Origin: Candidatus Methanomethylicus mesodigestus
GTDB lineage: Archaea; Thermoproteota; Methanomethylicia; Methanomethylicales; Methanomethylicaceae
Length of the DNA stretch: 40,781 nucleotides
Assembly: GCA_001717005.1 (NCBI GenBank)
Contig: MAGS01000086.1
Location: forward strand, 23,802-64,582
Direction: 5' to 3'
Part shown: one piece after another, positions 22,177 to 31,288 of the stretch
Numbering within the stretch: position 1 is the first letter of the stretch
Layout of the letters: each line of letters begins with the position of its first letter
Translations under genes and position numbers: made by a program
Notes under the pieces: model-generated
The model's database searches: none
The model's input: the letters and a program-made list of their open reading frames with translations, nothing else
What the model was told of the DNA's origin: nothing

Positions 22177-24492
22177 TCAGCCGCCGCCACTGCCCCGCCC
22201 ACCTTCCCCCTCGCTCTTACCATTTTCTTCGCCCTCTTCCTCTTCCTCGCCCCCCTCCTCGCGTTCCCCGTAGGACTCGATGAGCAGCTGCTTGGAGCCC
22301 TTCCCCCTGCTGAGCGCCGACCACTCCTCCTTCGAGACCGTGCCGCCCACCTGCTCCTTTATCGACTTGACCGTCTCCGGCCCTATCTGCGGCAGCTTTC
22401 CAAGGTCCGACGGGGCCGCCCTGCGGAGGTCCTCGATGCTCCTGTATCCGGCGGTGTGGAGCGCCCTCGCCCTCACGCGCCCCACCCCCCTCAGGCTTAT
22501 CAGCGGGAGCAGCTCCTCCTTGACGCCGCTCTCTATCCTTATGAGGAGGCTGCGCAGTGGCGCCGCGGACTCGTGGTAGCCCATCAGCCTCGCCAGCTCG
22601 TGGGCGGCATGCACCAGCCACTTGGCGGACTCGACGTAAGCGTGTATGTCGCCCGAACCGATGTCGAACCTCTCGACGATCTGGTCCTCGGTCGACTCCT
22701 CTACCCAGTCCTTGAGCATCAGCGCCGTCTTGACCTCCGCGAGTACCATCTCGTAGTCGAAGGATCCCCCCTCCGGCAGGTCGTAGAGCAGCAGGTCCGA
22801 GTTGCCCTGCAGGTATGCCATCACCTGCTCCGCCTCCTTCCCCCTCACGTACAGCTTCGGCATGTCCGGGGTGTGGCAGACGAGCGTGAGGTAGCTGATC
22901 GACGGCAGCCCCGAGCGCCTGATCCTGAGCCCGTCCAGCATCACCTTGGCGGACGCCGGGTCTATGTACAGCTCCGAGACCCTCGCGCCGAGCGGCGTCG
23001 GCACCAGCCCCTTCCCCTCCTCCCTGATCATCCCCGACGACTTGAGCGACGAGACCGCCTCGAGCACCGACGAGCGGTAGGAGTTCATGCCGTACTGGTA
23101 TGCGCAGAATGACCCGTCCAGGAACTCGAAGATCCCGTCCAGCGAGTGCGCCAGCCCCATCGCGACCGATGCCAGTATGTGCGACCTGAGCGACGACGCC
23201 ACGCCGAGCTTGGACCAGACCTTCTCCGGCGACGCAAGGACATACTGCTCCATCAGGAACTCGCGCTCCTCCTCGGTCCTGGAGAAGAGTATCGCCTCGC
23301 CGACGGTGTCGTACCTGGGCCTGCCCGCGCGCCCCGCCATCTGCTTCTCCTCGAGTATGGGGATGTTGGTCCGCCCCAGCCCCGCCTCGTAGCGCTTGTA
23401 GTCGTATATCAGGACGCGCCGCGAGGGCAGGTTGACCCCCGCCGCGAGGGTCGGGGTCGACGAGATCACCTTGATGAGCTGAGCCCGGAACGCGTCCTCT
23501 ACTGCCTTCCTCTGCTGGTACGTGAGCCCCGCGTGGTGGAACGCCACCCCATACGAGACCGAGCGGGCGAGCTTCTCCGAGAGGCGGGTCCGCTCCCCCA
23601 TCCCGAGCAGTTTCGAGGAGAGTTCCATCAGCCTCCGCTCCTCGCCTGCCTTCAGGAGCTGCCTCACCGGCTCCTCCAGCCTCTTGGCTATGGACGTCGC
23701 CGAGACCCGGCTGCCCGTGAAGACGAGCATCTGCCCCCCTCCCTTTATCGTGTCGGCGGCGATGTCCGCCACCGGGTCCTTCTCGGCTCCCCTGACCTGC
23801 CTCGGTGGCACCTGCCGCACCTCGCCGTCCTTGAACATGATCGAGCCCTTGCAGAAGACGCCCTCCTTGAGCGAGACCGGGCGCCAGCTGCTCGTCACGA
23901 GCCCTGCCTTCAGCCACGCCGCGATCTCGTCCGCGTTCCTTATGGTGGCGCTCAGCGCCAGGACCTGCGCGCGCGGGTTGATCACCCTCAGCCGGGTGAG
24001 GAGCGACTCCAGCGTGGGCCCCCGGGAGCCGTCCCCGAGGAGGTGGACCTCGTCCGCCACGACAAGCGTGATCGCCTCCACCCACGGCGGCCTGTGCCTG
24101 AAGAGCGAGTCCGCCTTCTCGTTCGTGGCGATTATGAGGTCGTACCTGCCCAGCGAGGGGTCGTTGGAGTCGTAGTCGCCGCTGCTGAGGACGACCTTGA
24201 TGCCCAGCCTGCCGAGCCGGGAGAACTCGTCGCGCTTCTCCGATGCGAGCGCCCTGAGCGGCACGAGGTACAGCACCTTGCCCCTCTGCCCCTGGCCCAT
24301 TATGTGCCTTATCGCGCACAGCTCCGCGACGAGGGTCTTGCCCGAGGCGGTCGGTATCGCGAGGACGAGGCTCTTCCCCTCGAGGACGCCGGCGCTGACG
24401 GCGTCGGCCTGGGGCGGGTACAGCTCGGAGATCCCATCTTCAGCGTAGAGCGCCTTGGCCCTGCCGTCAATCGGGAGCTCCTCCACCCTCAA
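22177..24492 (-). CDS. hel308: Hel308 DNA helicase
   Basis: The 771-residue superfamily 2 helicase loads at stalled forks and unwinds lagging strands 3' to 5'. Motifs: Q-type 'LYPPQADAV', Walker A 'IPTASGKT' (about 46-53), 'ATNEKADSLFR', 'DEVH', 'LSATIRNADEIAAWL', 'FHHAGLTYQQRK', 'QMAGRAGRPRYD'. They are followed by the winged helix, ratchet domain and helix-hairpin-helix ('LISLRGVGRVRARAL', 'LPQIGPETVKSI'). The C-terminus is an extra Glu/Gly-rich tail ('EEGGEEEEEGEENGKSEGEG'), not part of the family core. The start is TTG at 24492 or GTG at 24486. It lies 20 bp after the mcm stop, the end of the gins23-mcm-hel308 series. Confidence 0.95.
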   Translation of the reverse strand: MRVEELPIDGRAKALYAEDGISELYPPQADAVSAGVLEGKSLVLAIPTASGKTLVAELCAIRHIMGQGQRGKVLYLVPLRALASEKRDEFSRLGRLGIKVVLSSGDYDSNDPSLGRYDLIIATNEKADSLFRHRPPWVEAITLVVADEVHLLGDGSRGPTLESLLTRLRVINPRAQVLALSATIRNADEIAAWLKAGLVTSSWRPVSLKEGVFCKGSIMFKDGEVRQVPPRQVRGAEKDPVADIAADTIKGGGQMLVFTGSRVSATSIAKRLEEPVRQLLKAGEERRLMELSSKLLGMGERTRLSEKLARSVSYGVAFHHAGLTYQQRKAVEDAFRAQLIKVISSTPTLAAGVNLPSRRVLIYDYKRYEAGLGRTNIPILEEKQMAGRAGRPRYDTVGEAILFSRTEEEREFLMEQYVLASPEKVWSKLGVASSLRSHILASVAMGLAHSLDGIFEFLDGSFCAYQYGMNSYRSSVLEAVSSLKSSGMIREEGKGLVPTPLGARVSELYIDPASAKVMLDGLRIRRSGLPSISYLTLVCHTPDMPKLYVRGKEAEQVMAYLQGNSDLLLYDLPEGGSFDYEMVLAEVKTALMLKDWVEESTEDQIVERFDIGSGDIHAYVESAKWLVHAAHELARLMGYHESAAPLRSLLIRIESGVKEELLPLISLRGVGRVRARALHTAGYRSIEDLRRAAPSDLGKLPQIGPETVKSIKEQVGGTVSKEEWSALSRGKGSKQLLIESYGEREEGGEEEEEGEENGKSEGEGGRGSGGG

Positions 24493-24512
24493 CCACCGCG
24501 CCCCCTAGAGAA

Positions 24513-27500
24513 TCAGACCTTCTTCAGCTCGCCGACCTTCGGCTCGTAGAGGACGCCCTGCTGTATCCAGTCGTTCACGAGCTTCTCGGCGTACTTCTCG
24601 CTCATGCCCTCCGCCGCCGCCCTCTTCAGGAACTGCTCCTTCTTGACCGGCCTCCCCTCGTTCTCGCGCTCCATCTTCATGTAAATCTCGAAGATCTGCT
24701 GCATCTTGTCGCCCTGGGACTTCGAGTGCCCGACCACCACCATGTCGATGTCCGCCCTCCCGGTCTGCGAGTCTATCCCGACCTGCGAGAGGTATGACTT
24801 GAGCAGCTTGGTGGCGGCATTCACGTCCTCCTCGGTGACCTCCTTCTTGAGCGCAAGCTTCGCCCTCGCCTCGGAGAGCCTGATGGCTGCCTCGAGCTGC
24901 CTCATCGTGATGGGGACCGGCGAGTCCGCGCCCTGCCCCTGCGCCCGCGTGTCGAGGAAGTACTTCTCGATCGCCTTCGTCGCGGCATCGCTGAGCGCCG
25001 GGGCGCCGTGCTTCCTGATGTAGTAGATGTACTTCTTCAGGAGCTCCGGCTCGATGAGGGAGGTCTTCGAGGTGCGTATCCCCTGGTGCAGCTTGAGGAT
25101 GTGCTCGGTCATGTTCCTGTCCCTCGTCTCGTCCGGCCTGTCCATGAGCGTGAAGATGAGGTCGAACCTCGAGAGGATGGTTACTGGCAGGTCATTGATG
25201 TTCTCGGCTATCGACCTCTGGGGGACGTACCTGCCGAAGCTCGGGTTCGCAGCAGCGAGGATGCTGCTCCGGGCGTTGAGCTGGACGACGATGCCTGCCT
25301 TGGCTATGCTGATGGTGTTGTGCAGTATCAGGCCGCTGCTGACGAAGTTATGCGTCGGCTCCACGGTCACGTCGTAAACATGATCTGCCTTGTAATCTCC
25401 CTCGTTCGGCATTATTTCCGCTCTTATTATGGTGACTTCATCATAGCTGTTTGCAGCGCCTCTCACATGCGCCTCAGTAGGCACGACGGTGGCGAATGAG
25501 CCCTCTATCAGGGACTCCGCCTCTACAGTCGTAACCCTCCCGCCCCGGATCACATAGACAGGGTGCTCAGGCGTGACCGTTAATTGATGGCCGTCCGAGT
25601 ATGTTATCCTGATGAAATGGTCGGGCGCGCGGTGCCTGCTGATGCGGTCCGCATCGACTGCAAAGACCCTCCTGAAGTCTGTGGTGTTCAGCGCGATGTG
25701 CAAGCCTCTCGCGTCTAGGATCTCGCAGTTTATCCCCTGCACATTCCTCTCGGGATATTCTGCCATAAGCCGGTCTACGAAGTCCCCTATCCTGCTCTTC
25801 TTACCGTCTGCAAACATGATCTCGAACGATGGGTGATAGCTCTGCTGCTCCATTGCCTCATGTATTGCCGACCTGTCCTCCGGTCGCATCTTGTCGATCT
25901 CATCGATGCAGTTATGGGAGAACACTCCATCCGAGAAGTAATTGTGGGGCTCCTCGGGCATCATCAGATCGTAGACGTAACCTTCATGATCAACTTCTTT
26001 AATTCTCACGACCTCGTCAAGGAAATAATCCCTTCTCATGATCTGCTGGAGCGCAATCATATGCGCCTTAGAGGTCGGAGGTAATCTCGAAACCACTTTG
26101 AGAACTTGCGCTACTGATGGCTGCCTCTTCTCATGCATGTAATCATAGACGATCGACCAGACGCCGCGCCGTATGAGGTCTGATCTATCCGCGTCCCCGT
26201 AGACCTCTCTGAACAAAGCCGCTACCGGCCTCTTGGGGAGCTTCTCAGAGATGCCGCTTATATTCCGAGACCTTAAAGATGGGACCTTCTCTCGCATCTT
26301 GACGGAGTATGGTGACAATGCGTCCCTGAGTATGCTGACGTCTCTCCTGCTGCTTACCACGACTATGCCGACGCCTCCATGCACCCCTCTGTAAGCGCCT
26401 AGGCAGTCGAGCCGCCTTAATGCTAAAGTCAAATTAAGGTTGGCGTCGGCGTTTCGACTCGCTGTATAAATCACATTCCATGTTTCATAAGATGCCCTTC
26501 CCTTGGTGGTCTTCTTTCTAGAGATGCACCCGTCCGAATCGGTTACTCCTGCCAAAAACGCCTTGAGCAACGGGTCAGGGAGCGATAGCAATCGGGAGAG
26601 GTTCTCCCCTGCGATATACTCATAGACATATCCAAGAACCCTCCGGCTGGCGCTCCAATCAATGCGTCTGCTTGTTGACATCTTCCCTCTTATCTTGAAC
26701 GCCGTCTCTCTGACGCGCCTAAAGTTGATCATATCAAAACATGAACGCCAACACTTCTCGAACTCGTCAATGAAAGCGGCATTCTTTGGAGACTGCGTTA
26801 TGACAATCGATGCGCGCCTCTTTGAGATCTTAACGCTGCCATCGCCAAAGATGAAACCGCAAATATATGCCAGTTCAGGCGTGATCTTGGGCGTGTTTAT
26901 GGGGGACGCGCTGTAGGTGTGGATCGTCTTCTTCCAATCCCCTTCTACACCCATCCCTCTTGTGATGATCTTTAGCTCGCCTAAAGTCGGCTGCAGCCCG
27001 TAGCGCCTGTACTTGGTTATTCTCTCGACGTGAAGCGCTTCAGCAGCAAGCTTCAGACTGCCATATCTTTCTTCCAGTAACCCCATGATGCTCTTCTTCT
27101 CTTGGGATGTCAATGATACCGTGCATCCGTCAGGCAGAATGTCCCAAAGAAGCACCTCGTCATAATCGGGGGGCGGGAATTTCAATGGAGATGCGATCAT
27201 CTCGCCTATTCTAAACTCCGATGCGGCCTTCCATTCTAGCATATTACCATCGATCAGAAGGTGATCCGGAGTTACCTTGACGCTGAATCCAGACTTGAGC
27301 TTAATGATCAGCAAGCGTCCTGAATACTGCCTCCGCTTAATCCGGGATACCTCGTGTCTGTTTACCTCACAACTGCTCCGGTCAAAGGAATATGTACTTG
27401 AGCGTAGCGTCGCAACCTCGCACCTCTCGTCGCCGGAGATTACTGTTGTAAACGGCAGACGCGTGGCTATCTCGCCAACCCTCTCCACCTTGCCCCCAAC

Positions 27501-29834
27501 TATGACTCTACTGTCCGGGTGGAGGCACGCCACTCCTTTGTCGGCTATGACGAGCGCACCGGCCTCGAGGAAGAACTCGCCGGTGTTCTTGTCCCTGACC
27601 ACGGTCGCCGTGAGGCCTGCCGCAGTCGATCCCTTGCCCGAGGTGTAGACGCCTCTCGGCGCGATCTTGGATACGTACTGCAGGAGCTGCGACTTGGCTG
27701 TGTTGTGCGAGACTATCCCATTCGCAATGAACCTGTGGCCGTCCGGCACCTCTATGTCGAAGACGTCCGCCCGCCCGCCGGTTATTATCTTGACTATCCT
27801 CTCGCTCCTCTGTCTCCGGAAGCGCTTGAACGACTGCGCATCCTTGGCGAGCCCTTCGAGCCTGCGCGCCTTTTCCTTGGACGCGAAGCCGACCCTCCTG
27901 CTGAATTCGATTATGTCGCGCCCGCGCCTTATCGTCAGGGCATTCCCAACGATGCGCGAATGTATCCCGAAGCGGAGGAGGAGGAGCTGCACATCCCTCA
28001 GCAGCTCGATCTCCTCCGCCTTCAACGCCACCGCCCTCCTGCCGCGACCGTTGTTGAAGGCGCACCCGTCTGCAGTATAAAGCCACTTCAGGAATGATGC
28101 GACGACCTCGTTGCCTGACTGGAATATCAGGTCCGGCACCCGCTTCCCCCTCAGGAAGGCGAGGTTCGCTGCGATGTCGACATCGCTGAGGTAAACGCAA
28201 TGGAGGCAGCCTTTCCTTCCCTTCTTGACTGTTTTCGTGACCGGCGGGTCGAGGCCGAAAAGCCCCCTCACCATTGAAAGAAGCCCTTCCAGGATGTCGA
28301 CCTCGGGATCTGCAACCACGAAGCCGAGCCGGCAGCCGTCCTCGCAGACCCATCCACCGCCTAGCATGTAGCCGCAGAACGCGGCAAGCCGAGGGTCCAT
28401 CTTTTCCGGAAGCTTCCTGCGGAACCCGGGCCCCATGTTAGACCTCTCGATGGGCGCGAATCCCGTGCCTACGTATGCCTTCCTCGTGCATTGGAAGCCT
28501 GTTACCACCGCGAGCCTGTCGCCCACCTTGAGCTCGTCCAGCCTCCGCCACTCCCTCCTCTCGAATCCGTCCCTCTTGAAGACCGCCAGCAGCGGGTGGT
28601 TGTATGTCCCCTTGATGCTCTTTCCAGACTCGGTGACGACCTCCATAACCGGTCGGTCCCTGTATATGTGGAACGCTGTGGCGACAGCCCTCCTGCATCC
28701 CTGCCCCGTCTGGACCTGCACCCCGAGCGGCTGGAGGTGTGACGCGCCCATCTGGCCGATCTTGGCGATCCTGCCGTCCCCCAGCACGACCCGCTCGTCG
28801 TAGACGAGGCAGCCAGGGTCTCCCACCAGCAGAAGATTGATGTCGCCCCTGATCTTGATGTCCGAGAAGTTCTTGCTGACCCCCCCGACGAGCTGGTACG
28901 CGACCGCCTCCTTTATCTCGTCGTACCCGTAGATGGACGGGGCTATGGACCCTATGAGCTTGGTGTAGAGCTGGGGGTCCTTCGCAAGCGCCCTTATCTT
29001 CCTCTCGTCGTCCGGCGTTATGTTCAGCTCCTCCGCGCCCCTCTCCGAGACCTCCAGGTAGTTCGCGTCGACCCCTGACGAGAACGTGGCGAGGCGGAAA
29101 CCCTTGGTGGTGAACTCCTGCTTAGCCTGCAGCACCCCGACCATCGAGATCCGGTCGCCTGGCCTCGAGAGGTCCACGATGTCCCCCTGCAGCATCCCCT
29201 CCACGCTCCTGGGGAGCTGCCCCGGAGGGAGCTCCTCCGGCTTCTCCTGGAGGGATATCAGCTGCCAGTCGACGAACGATGACTCCTCCGTGATGAGCCT
29301 GAAGAAGCCCTTCCTGGCGCAGTCCTGGTTCGCGCACTGCGGAGGGGGCATGAGTATGCTCCCCGCCTGGTCGATGAGCATCTTCTCGCCGCAGCGGGGG
29401 CACTGGAACATCGCGCTCTTGAGCAGCTGCTTGACCGCCGACGCCCGGGTTATGATCCCCTCGACCATTATCAGCTTGCCCATGTGGTGGGACTTGAGCG
29501 TCCTGAGCGGCGTGACCTCGTCGAGCTTCCTGAACCTCGCCCTGAAGGACTTCACCTTGCCCGCGTACTGCATGTTCTCGACGCGCATGGCATCCCCGAT
29601 CGCGCTGTTGAGCTTCGGTACGATCTCTATCGGCTTCTCCTTCAGGTCGTGCGCGAGGTCGGGGTCGTAGGATATGAGGTCGTCGAAGTCGATGACCAGC
29701 GAGATCTTGCCCTGCGTCGCCAGCGTCCCTATCGCGTCCCTGTACTTGAACGCCCCCGCCCTGTCCTGGAACGACTTGAGGAAGTTCACGAAGCGCTCGC
29801 GGTAATCGACGACCTCCACTGTGACTTCTGCCAT
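24513..29834 (-). CDS. mcm: Replicative helicase MCM with three inteins
   Basis: The 1773-residue precursor is predicted to splice to a 689-residue MCM, the normal archaeal size. Extein features: N-terminal domain with zinc finger ('CPRCGEK...CANQDC', C145-C172), Walker A 'GDPG|TAKSQ', Walker B 'CIDEID', sensor 1 'ILAAANP', arginine finger 'LSRFDLI' and a C-terminal winged helix. Inteins sit at residues 342-711 (inside Walker A), 770-1308 (immediately before Walker B) and 1332-1506 (after 'HEAMEQQ'). All three sites are in the most conserved ATPase motifs, so the enzyme is inactive until spliced. The ATG at 29834 has 'gaggtga' upstream and lies 4 bp after gins23. Hexameric MCM unwinds DNA with GINS and Cdc45/GAN. 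Confidence 0.96.
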   Translation of the reverse strand: MAEVTVEVVDYRERFVNFLKSFQDRAGAFKYRDAIGTLATQGKISLVIDFDDLISYDPDLAHDLKEKPIEIVPKLNSAIGDAMRVENMQYAGKVKSFRARFRKLDEVTPLRTLKSHHMGKLIMVEGIITRASAVKQLLKSAMFQCPRCGEKMLIDQAGSILMPPPQCANQDCARKGFFRLITEESSFVDWQLISLQEKPEELPPGQLPRSVEGMLQGDIVDLSRPGDRISMVGVLQAKQEFTTKGFRLATFSSGVDANYLEVSERGAEELNITPDDERKIRALAKDPQLYTKLIGSIAPSIYGYDEIKEAVAYQLVGGVSKNFSDIKIRGDINLLLVGDPGCLVYDERVVLGDGRIAKIGQMGASHLQPLGVQVQTGQGCRRAVATAFHIYRDRPVMEVVTESGKSIKGTYNHPLLAVFKRDGFERREWRRLDELKVGDRLAVVTGFQCTRKAYVGTGFAPIERSNMGPGFRRKLPEKMDPRLAAFCGYMLGGGWVCEDGCRLGFVVADPEVDILEGLLSMVRGLFGLDPPVTKTVKKGRKGCLHCVYLSDVDIAANLAFLRGKRVPDLIFQSGNEVVASFLKWLYTADGCAFNNGRGRRAVALKAEEIELLRDVQLLLLRFGIHSRIVGNALTIRRGRDIIEFSRRVGFASKEKARRLEGLAKDAQSFKRFRRQRSERIVKIITGGRADVFDIEVPDGHRFIANGIVSHNTAKSQLLQYVSKIAPRGVYTSGKGSTAAGLTATVVRDKNTGEFFLEAGALVIADKGVACLHPDSRVIVGGKVERVGEIATRLPFTTVISGDERCEVATLRSSTYSFDRSSCEVNRHEVSRIKRRQYSGRLLIIKLKSGFSVKVTPDHLLIDGNMLEWKAASEFRIGEMIASPLKFPPPDYDEVLLWDILPDGCTVSLTSQEKKSIMGLLEERYGSLKLAAEALHVERITKYRRYGLQPTLGELKIITRGMGVEGDWKKTIHTYSASPINTPKITPELAYICGFIFGDGSVKISKRRASIVITQSPKNAAFIDEFEKCWRSCFDMINFRRVRETAFKIRGKMSTSRRIDWSASRRVLGYVYEYIAGENLSRLLSLPDPLLKAFLAGVTDSDGCISRKKTTKGRASYETWNVIYTASRNADANLNLTLALRRLDCLGAYRGVHGGVGIVVVSSRRDVSILRDALSPYSVKMREKVPSLRSRNISGISEKLPKRPVAALFREVYGDADRSDLIRRGVWSIVYDYMHEKRQPSVAQVLKVVSRLPPTSKAHMIALQQIMRRDYFLDEVVRIKEVDHEGYVYDLMMPEEPHNYFSDGVFSHNCIDEIDKMRPEDRSAIHEAMEQQSYHPSFEIMFADGKKSRIGDFVDRLMAEYPERNVQGINCEILDARGLHIALNTTDFRRVFAVDADRISRHRAPDHFIRITYSDGHQLTVTPEHPVYVIRGGRVTTVEAESLIEGSFATVVPTEAHVRGAANSYDEVTIIRAEIMPNEGDYKADHVYDVTVEPTHNFVSSGLILHNTISIAKAGIVVQLNARSSILAAANPSFGRYVPQRSIAENINDLPVTILSRFDLIFTLMDRPDETRDRNMTEHILKLHQGIRTSKTSLIEPELLKKYIYYIRKHGAPALSDAATKAIEKYFLDTRAQGQGADSPVPITMRQLEAAIRLSEARAKLALKKEVTEEDVNAATKLLKSYLSQVGIDSQTGRADIDMVVVGHSKSQGDKMQQIFEIYMKMERENEGRPVKKEQFLKRAAAEGMSEKYAEKLVNDWIQQGVLYEPKVGELKKV
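25317..25841 (-). other. Intein 3 of MCM (175 aa mini-intein, 'EAMEQQ|TIS' site)
   Basis: Starts with Ser1332 ('SYHPSFEIMF'), has block B 'VTPEHPVYV' (His1424) and block F 'HVYDVTVEPTHNFVSSG', and ends 'LILHN|T'. No endonuclease domain is present. The nucleophile is Ser rather than Cys, followed by Thr at +1. GC content is again below that of the exteins. Confidence 0.92.
25911..27527 (-). other. Intein 2 of MCM (539 aa, Walker B site) with intact LAGLIDADG endonuclease
   Basis: Runs from Cys770 ('CLHPDSRVIV') to Asn1308 ('VFSHN|C'), with block B 'VTPDHLLID' (His858) and block F 'YVYDLMMPEEPHNYFSDG'. Both endonuclease motifs keep their acidic residue: 'CGFIFGDGS' (Asp998) and 'LAGVTDSDGC' (Asp1101). 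The DNA is much less GC-rich than the exteins, which points to recent acquisition and possibly active homing. Confidence 0.93.
27702..28811 (-). other. Intein 1 of MCM (370 aa, Walker A site), degenerate LAGLIDADG domain
   Basis: Starts with Cys342 ('CLVYDERVVL', block A), has block B 'GTYNHPLLAV' (His413), block F 'VFDIEVPDGHRFIANG' and ends 'IVSHN|T'. The endonuclease blocks are 'FCGYMLGGGWV' and 'FLKWLYTADGC'. The first has Gly493 where the catalytic Asp should be, so cleavage activity is probably lost. Its GC content is close to that of the exteins, suggesting long residence. Confidence 0.92.
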
Positions 29835-29838
29835 GGGC

Positions 29839-30444
29839 TCACCTCTCTCTGGTCTTCGGCTCGTCCACGAGGATCCTCTGCCTCCAGCCCTCTATCTCGG
29901 ACCTCAGGGCCGTGTACAGCGCCCTCTCCTCCTGCGAGAGGAGGTCTATAAGGGACTTCGTGGGGTTGCGCTCCATCGACAGCCGCAGTATCTTCTGCAG
30001 CCGGCAGTTGATCATGTCCTGCGCCTTCATCTGGGACTGCCGCTGCTCGCTCAGCAGGGTGTGGGTCGGGCTCTGCTTGATGCCTTCGTCGAGGCTCCTG
30101 AGCAGGGCCCGCACCTTGGGGTAGAAGTGGGGCGGGAGCTGGGATAGGACCTCGTTGCGCTCCTCCTTCCATGACAGCTTGTAGAGGTCCCCCGACCTGA
30201 TGATCTTTGCGTCCTCGTCCTTCAGCTTGGCGACGCCGTTCTCCGCGAGGACATCGGCGACCCACAGGGGGACCTTCGCCTCGCGCCCCTCCTCATACGG
30301 GCCGAACTGGCTGCCGCCCGCCATCGACGCCGGGATGGGCTTCAGGAAGACCACCTGTACCGCGTCCTCCTCGAAGAGGAACTGCGCATGGCCTATACCC
30401 TCTGATGCCCTCCTAGACACGACGACGACCCCCAGTGAACCCAA
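29839..30444 (-). CDS. gins23: GINS complex subunit Gins23
   Basis: The 201-residue protein has a small N-terminal B domain ending in 'VPLWVADVLAENGVAKL' and a C-terminal helical A domain (about 85-190, 'LPPHFYPKVRALLRSL'). B-then-A order is that of Psf2/Psf3, hence Gins23 rather than Gins51. GINS binds MCM and the Cdc45-like GAN to form the active CMG helicase, and contacts primase. It lies 4 bp before mcm, an arrangement known from Sulfolobus, which supports the call. Several GTG codons near the N-terminus make the exact start uncertain; 30444 (ATG) is used. It follows the ECF S-component gene by 6 bp. Confidence 0.85.
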   Translation of the reverse strand: MGSLGVVVVSRRASEGIGHAQFLFEEDAVQVVFLKPIPASMAGGSQFGPYEEGREAKVPLWVADVLAENGVAKLKDEDAKIIRSGDLYKLSWKEERNEVLSQLPPHFYPKVRALLRSLDEGIKQSPTHTLLSEQRQSQMKAQDMINCRLQKILRLSMERNPTKSLIDLLSQEERALYTALRSEIEGWRQRILVDEPKTRER

Positions 30445-30450
30445 GCAACC

Positions 30451-31233
30451 TTACTCTTGTCCCTTCCTCTTTATAGCCCTTAGCGATCTGTATGCGGGGA
30501 GGGCTATGGCTATCCCTATGAGGACCTGCCCGACGTTGAACGGCACCTCAGCCGCGGCGGCGTATCCGAGTATCAGCTGCTCGTACAGGAAGTAGCCGGT
30601 GACCATCACCGCCCCCGAGATTATGGTACAGATGACCGTCCACCCGACCTCCGGGCCCCTCAGCGCCGCAAGCACCAGTATGAGCGCCCCCGTCGCGATG
30701 CCTGCAGCCGCCCACACATACGCGCTGATTGATAGGAGGAGCGTCACCTGGCCGACCAGCGGCAGCCCGACCGTCAGCTCGGACTCGCCGACGTAGAACG
30801 CCGATCCGACCGCGTAGACCGCGGCAGCTATGCCCACCGCTATCGCCGCTGAGAGTGCCCGCCACGACCTCCGGGAGAGCGACGGCTGCCTCGACGACAG
30901 GAGGCCCAGCAGCCCCCCCTCCGCCCCCTTTACGATCAGGGTCGCGGGCGCGAAGATGTAGTAGCCCAGCACGATGTCTGCGATCATCGAACCGACGCCT
31001 CCCGCGAAGGCGCCTGCCCTTGCACCCGCGAGGAGTGCGACCGCGTAGACCGCGGACTCGCCCACATTGAAGTAGCCGCGGGTAGCCGGGACGAATATCG
31101 TGAATATGAGCGTCGCCACCGTCACAAGGCCCGTATAGAATGCGAAGAGCGGTATGGCGCGCGCGGGTATCAAGTATCTTCCCCAACTTAGGTACGCGCG
31201 CAGGCAAAAAAAACTGCCTATCGGGGCACGCAC
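30451..31233 (-). CDS. ECF transporter substrate-binding (S) component-like membrane protein
   Basis: The protein of up to 260 residues has about six hydrophobic segments. The region 'PATRGYFNVGESAVYAVALLAGARAGAFAGGVGSMIADIVLGY' resembles ECF S components, which capture vitamins or metal-related compounds for an energising ATPase module. The EcfA and EcfT genes are not in the window, and the substrate cannot be read. The track start is GTG at 31233, but the only TATA element (about 31243-31250) would place the transcript start inside that N-terminus. TTG at 31173, which gives 'LIPARAIPLFAF', is more likely. It is the first gene before gins23-mcm-hel308, separated by 6 bp, so it is probably co-transcribed with them. 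Confidence 0.75.
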   Translation of the reverse strand: MRAPIGSFFCLRAYLSWGRYLIPARAIPLFAFYTGLVTVATLIFTIFVPATRGYFNVGESAVYAVALLAGARAGAFAGGVGSMIADIVLGYYIFAPATLIVKGAEGGLLGLLSSRQPSLSRRSWRALSAAIAVGIAAAVYAVGSAFYVGESELTVGLPLVGQVTLLLSISAYVWAAAGIATGALILVLAALRGPEVGWTVICTIISGAVMVTGYFLYEQLILGYAAAAEVPFNVGQVLIGIAIALPAYRSLRAIKRKGQE

Positions 31234-31239
31234 CCCAAC

Positions 31240-31253
31240 TTAATTAAATATCC
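31240..31253. promoter_or_regulatory. Shared divergent promoter of the ecfS-gins23-mcm-hel308 and rfcS-rfcL operons
   Basis: 'taattaaatatc' is the only AT-rich element in a 55-bp gap between two divergent operons and reads as a TATA box in both directions. Firing both ways from it would couple clamp-loader and helicase expression. Confidence 0.45.
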
Positions 31254-31288
31254 CGGCGTTAAGAATGAAAGGGGAAGGTGCAAGCTTT

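Noticed and set aside
22217-24319. Very long ORFs overlapping hel308 in other frames (22217-24319 minus, 23146-24549 plus)
   Set aside because: High-GC coding DNA lowers stop-codon frequency. Their translations are Arg/Gly/Ala/Pro-rich without motifs, while the hel308 frame has every helicase motif.
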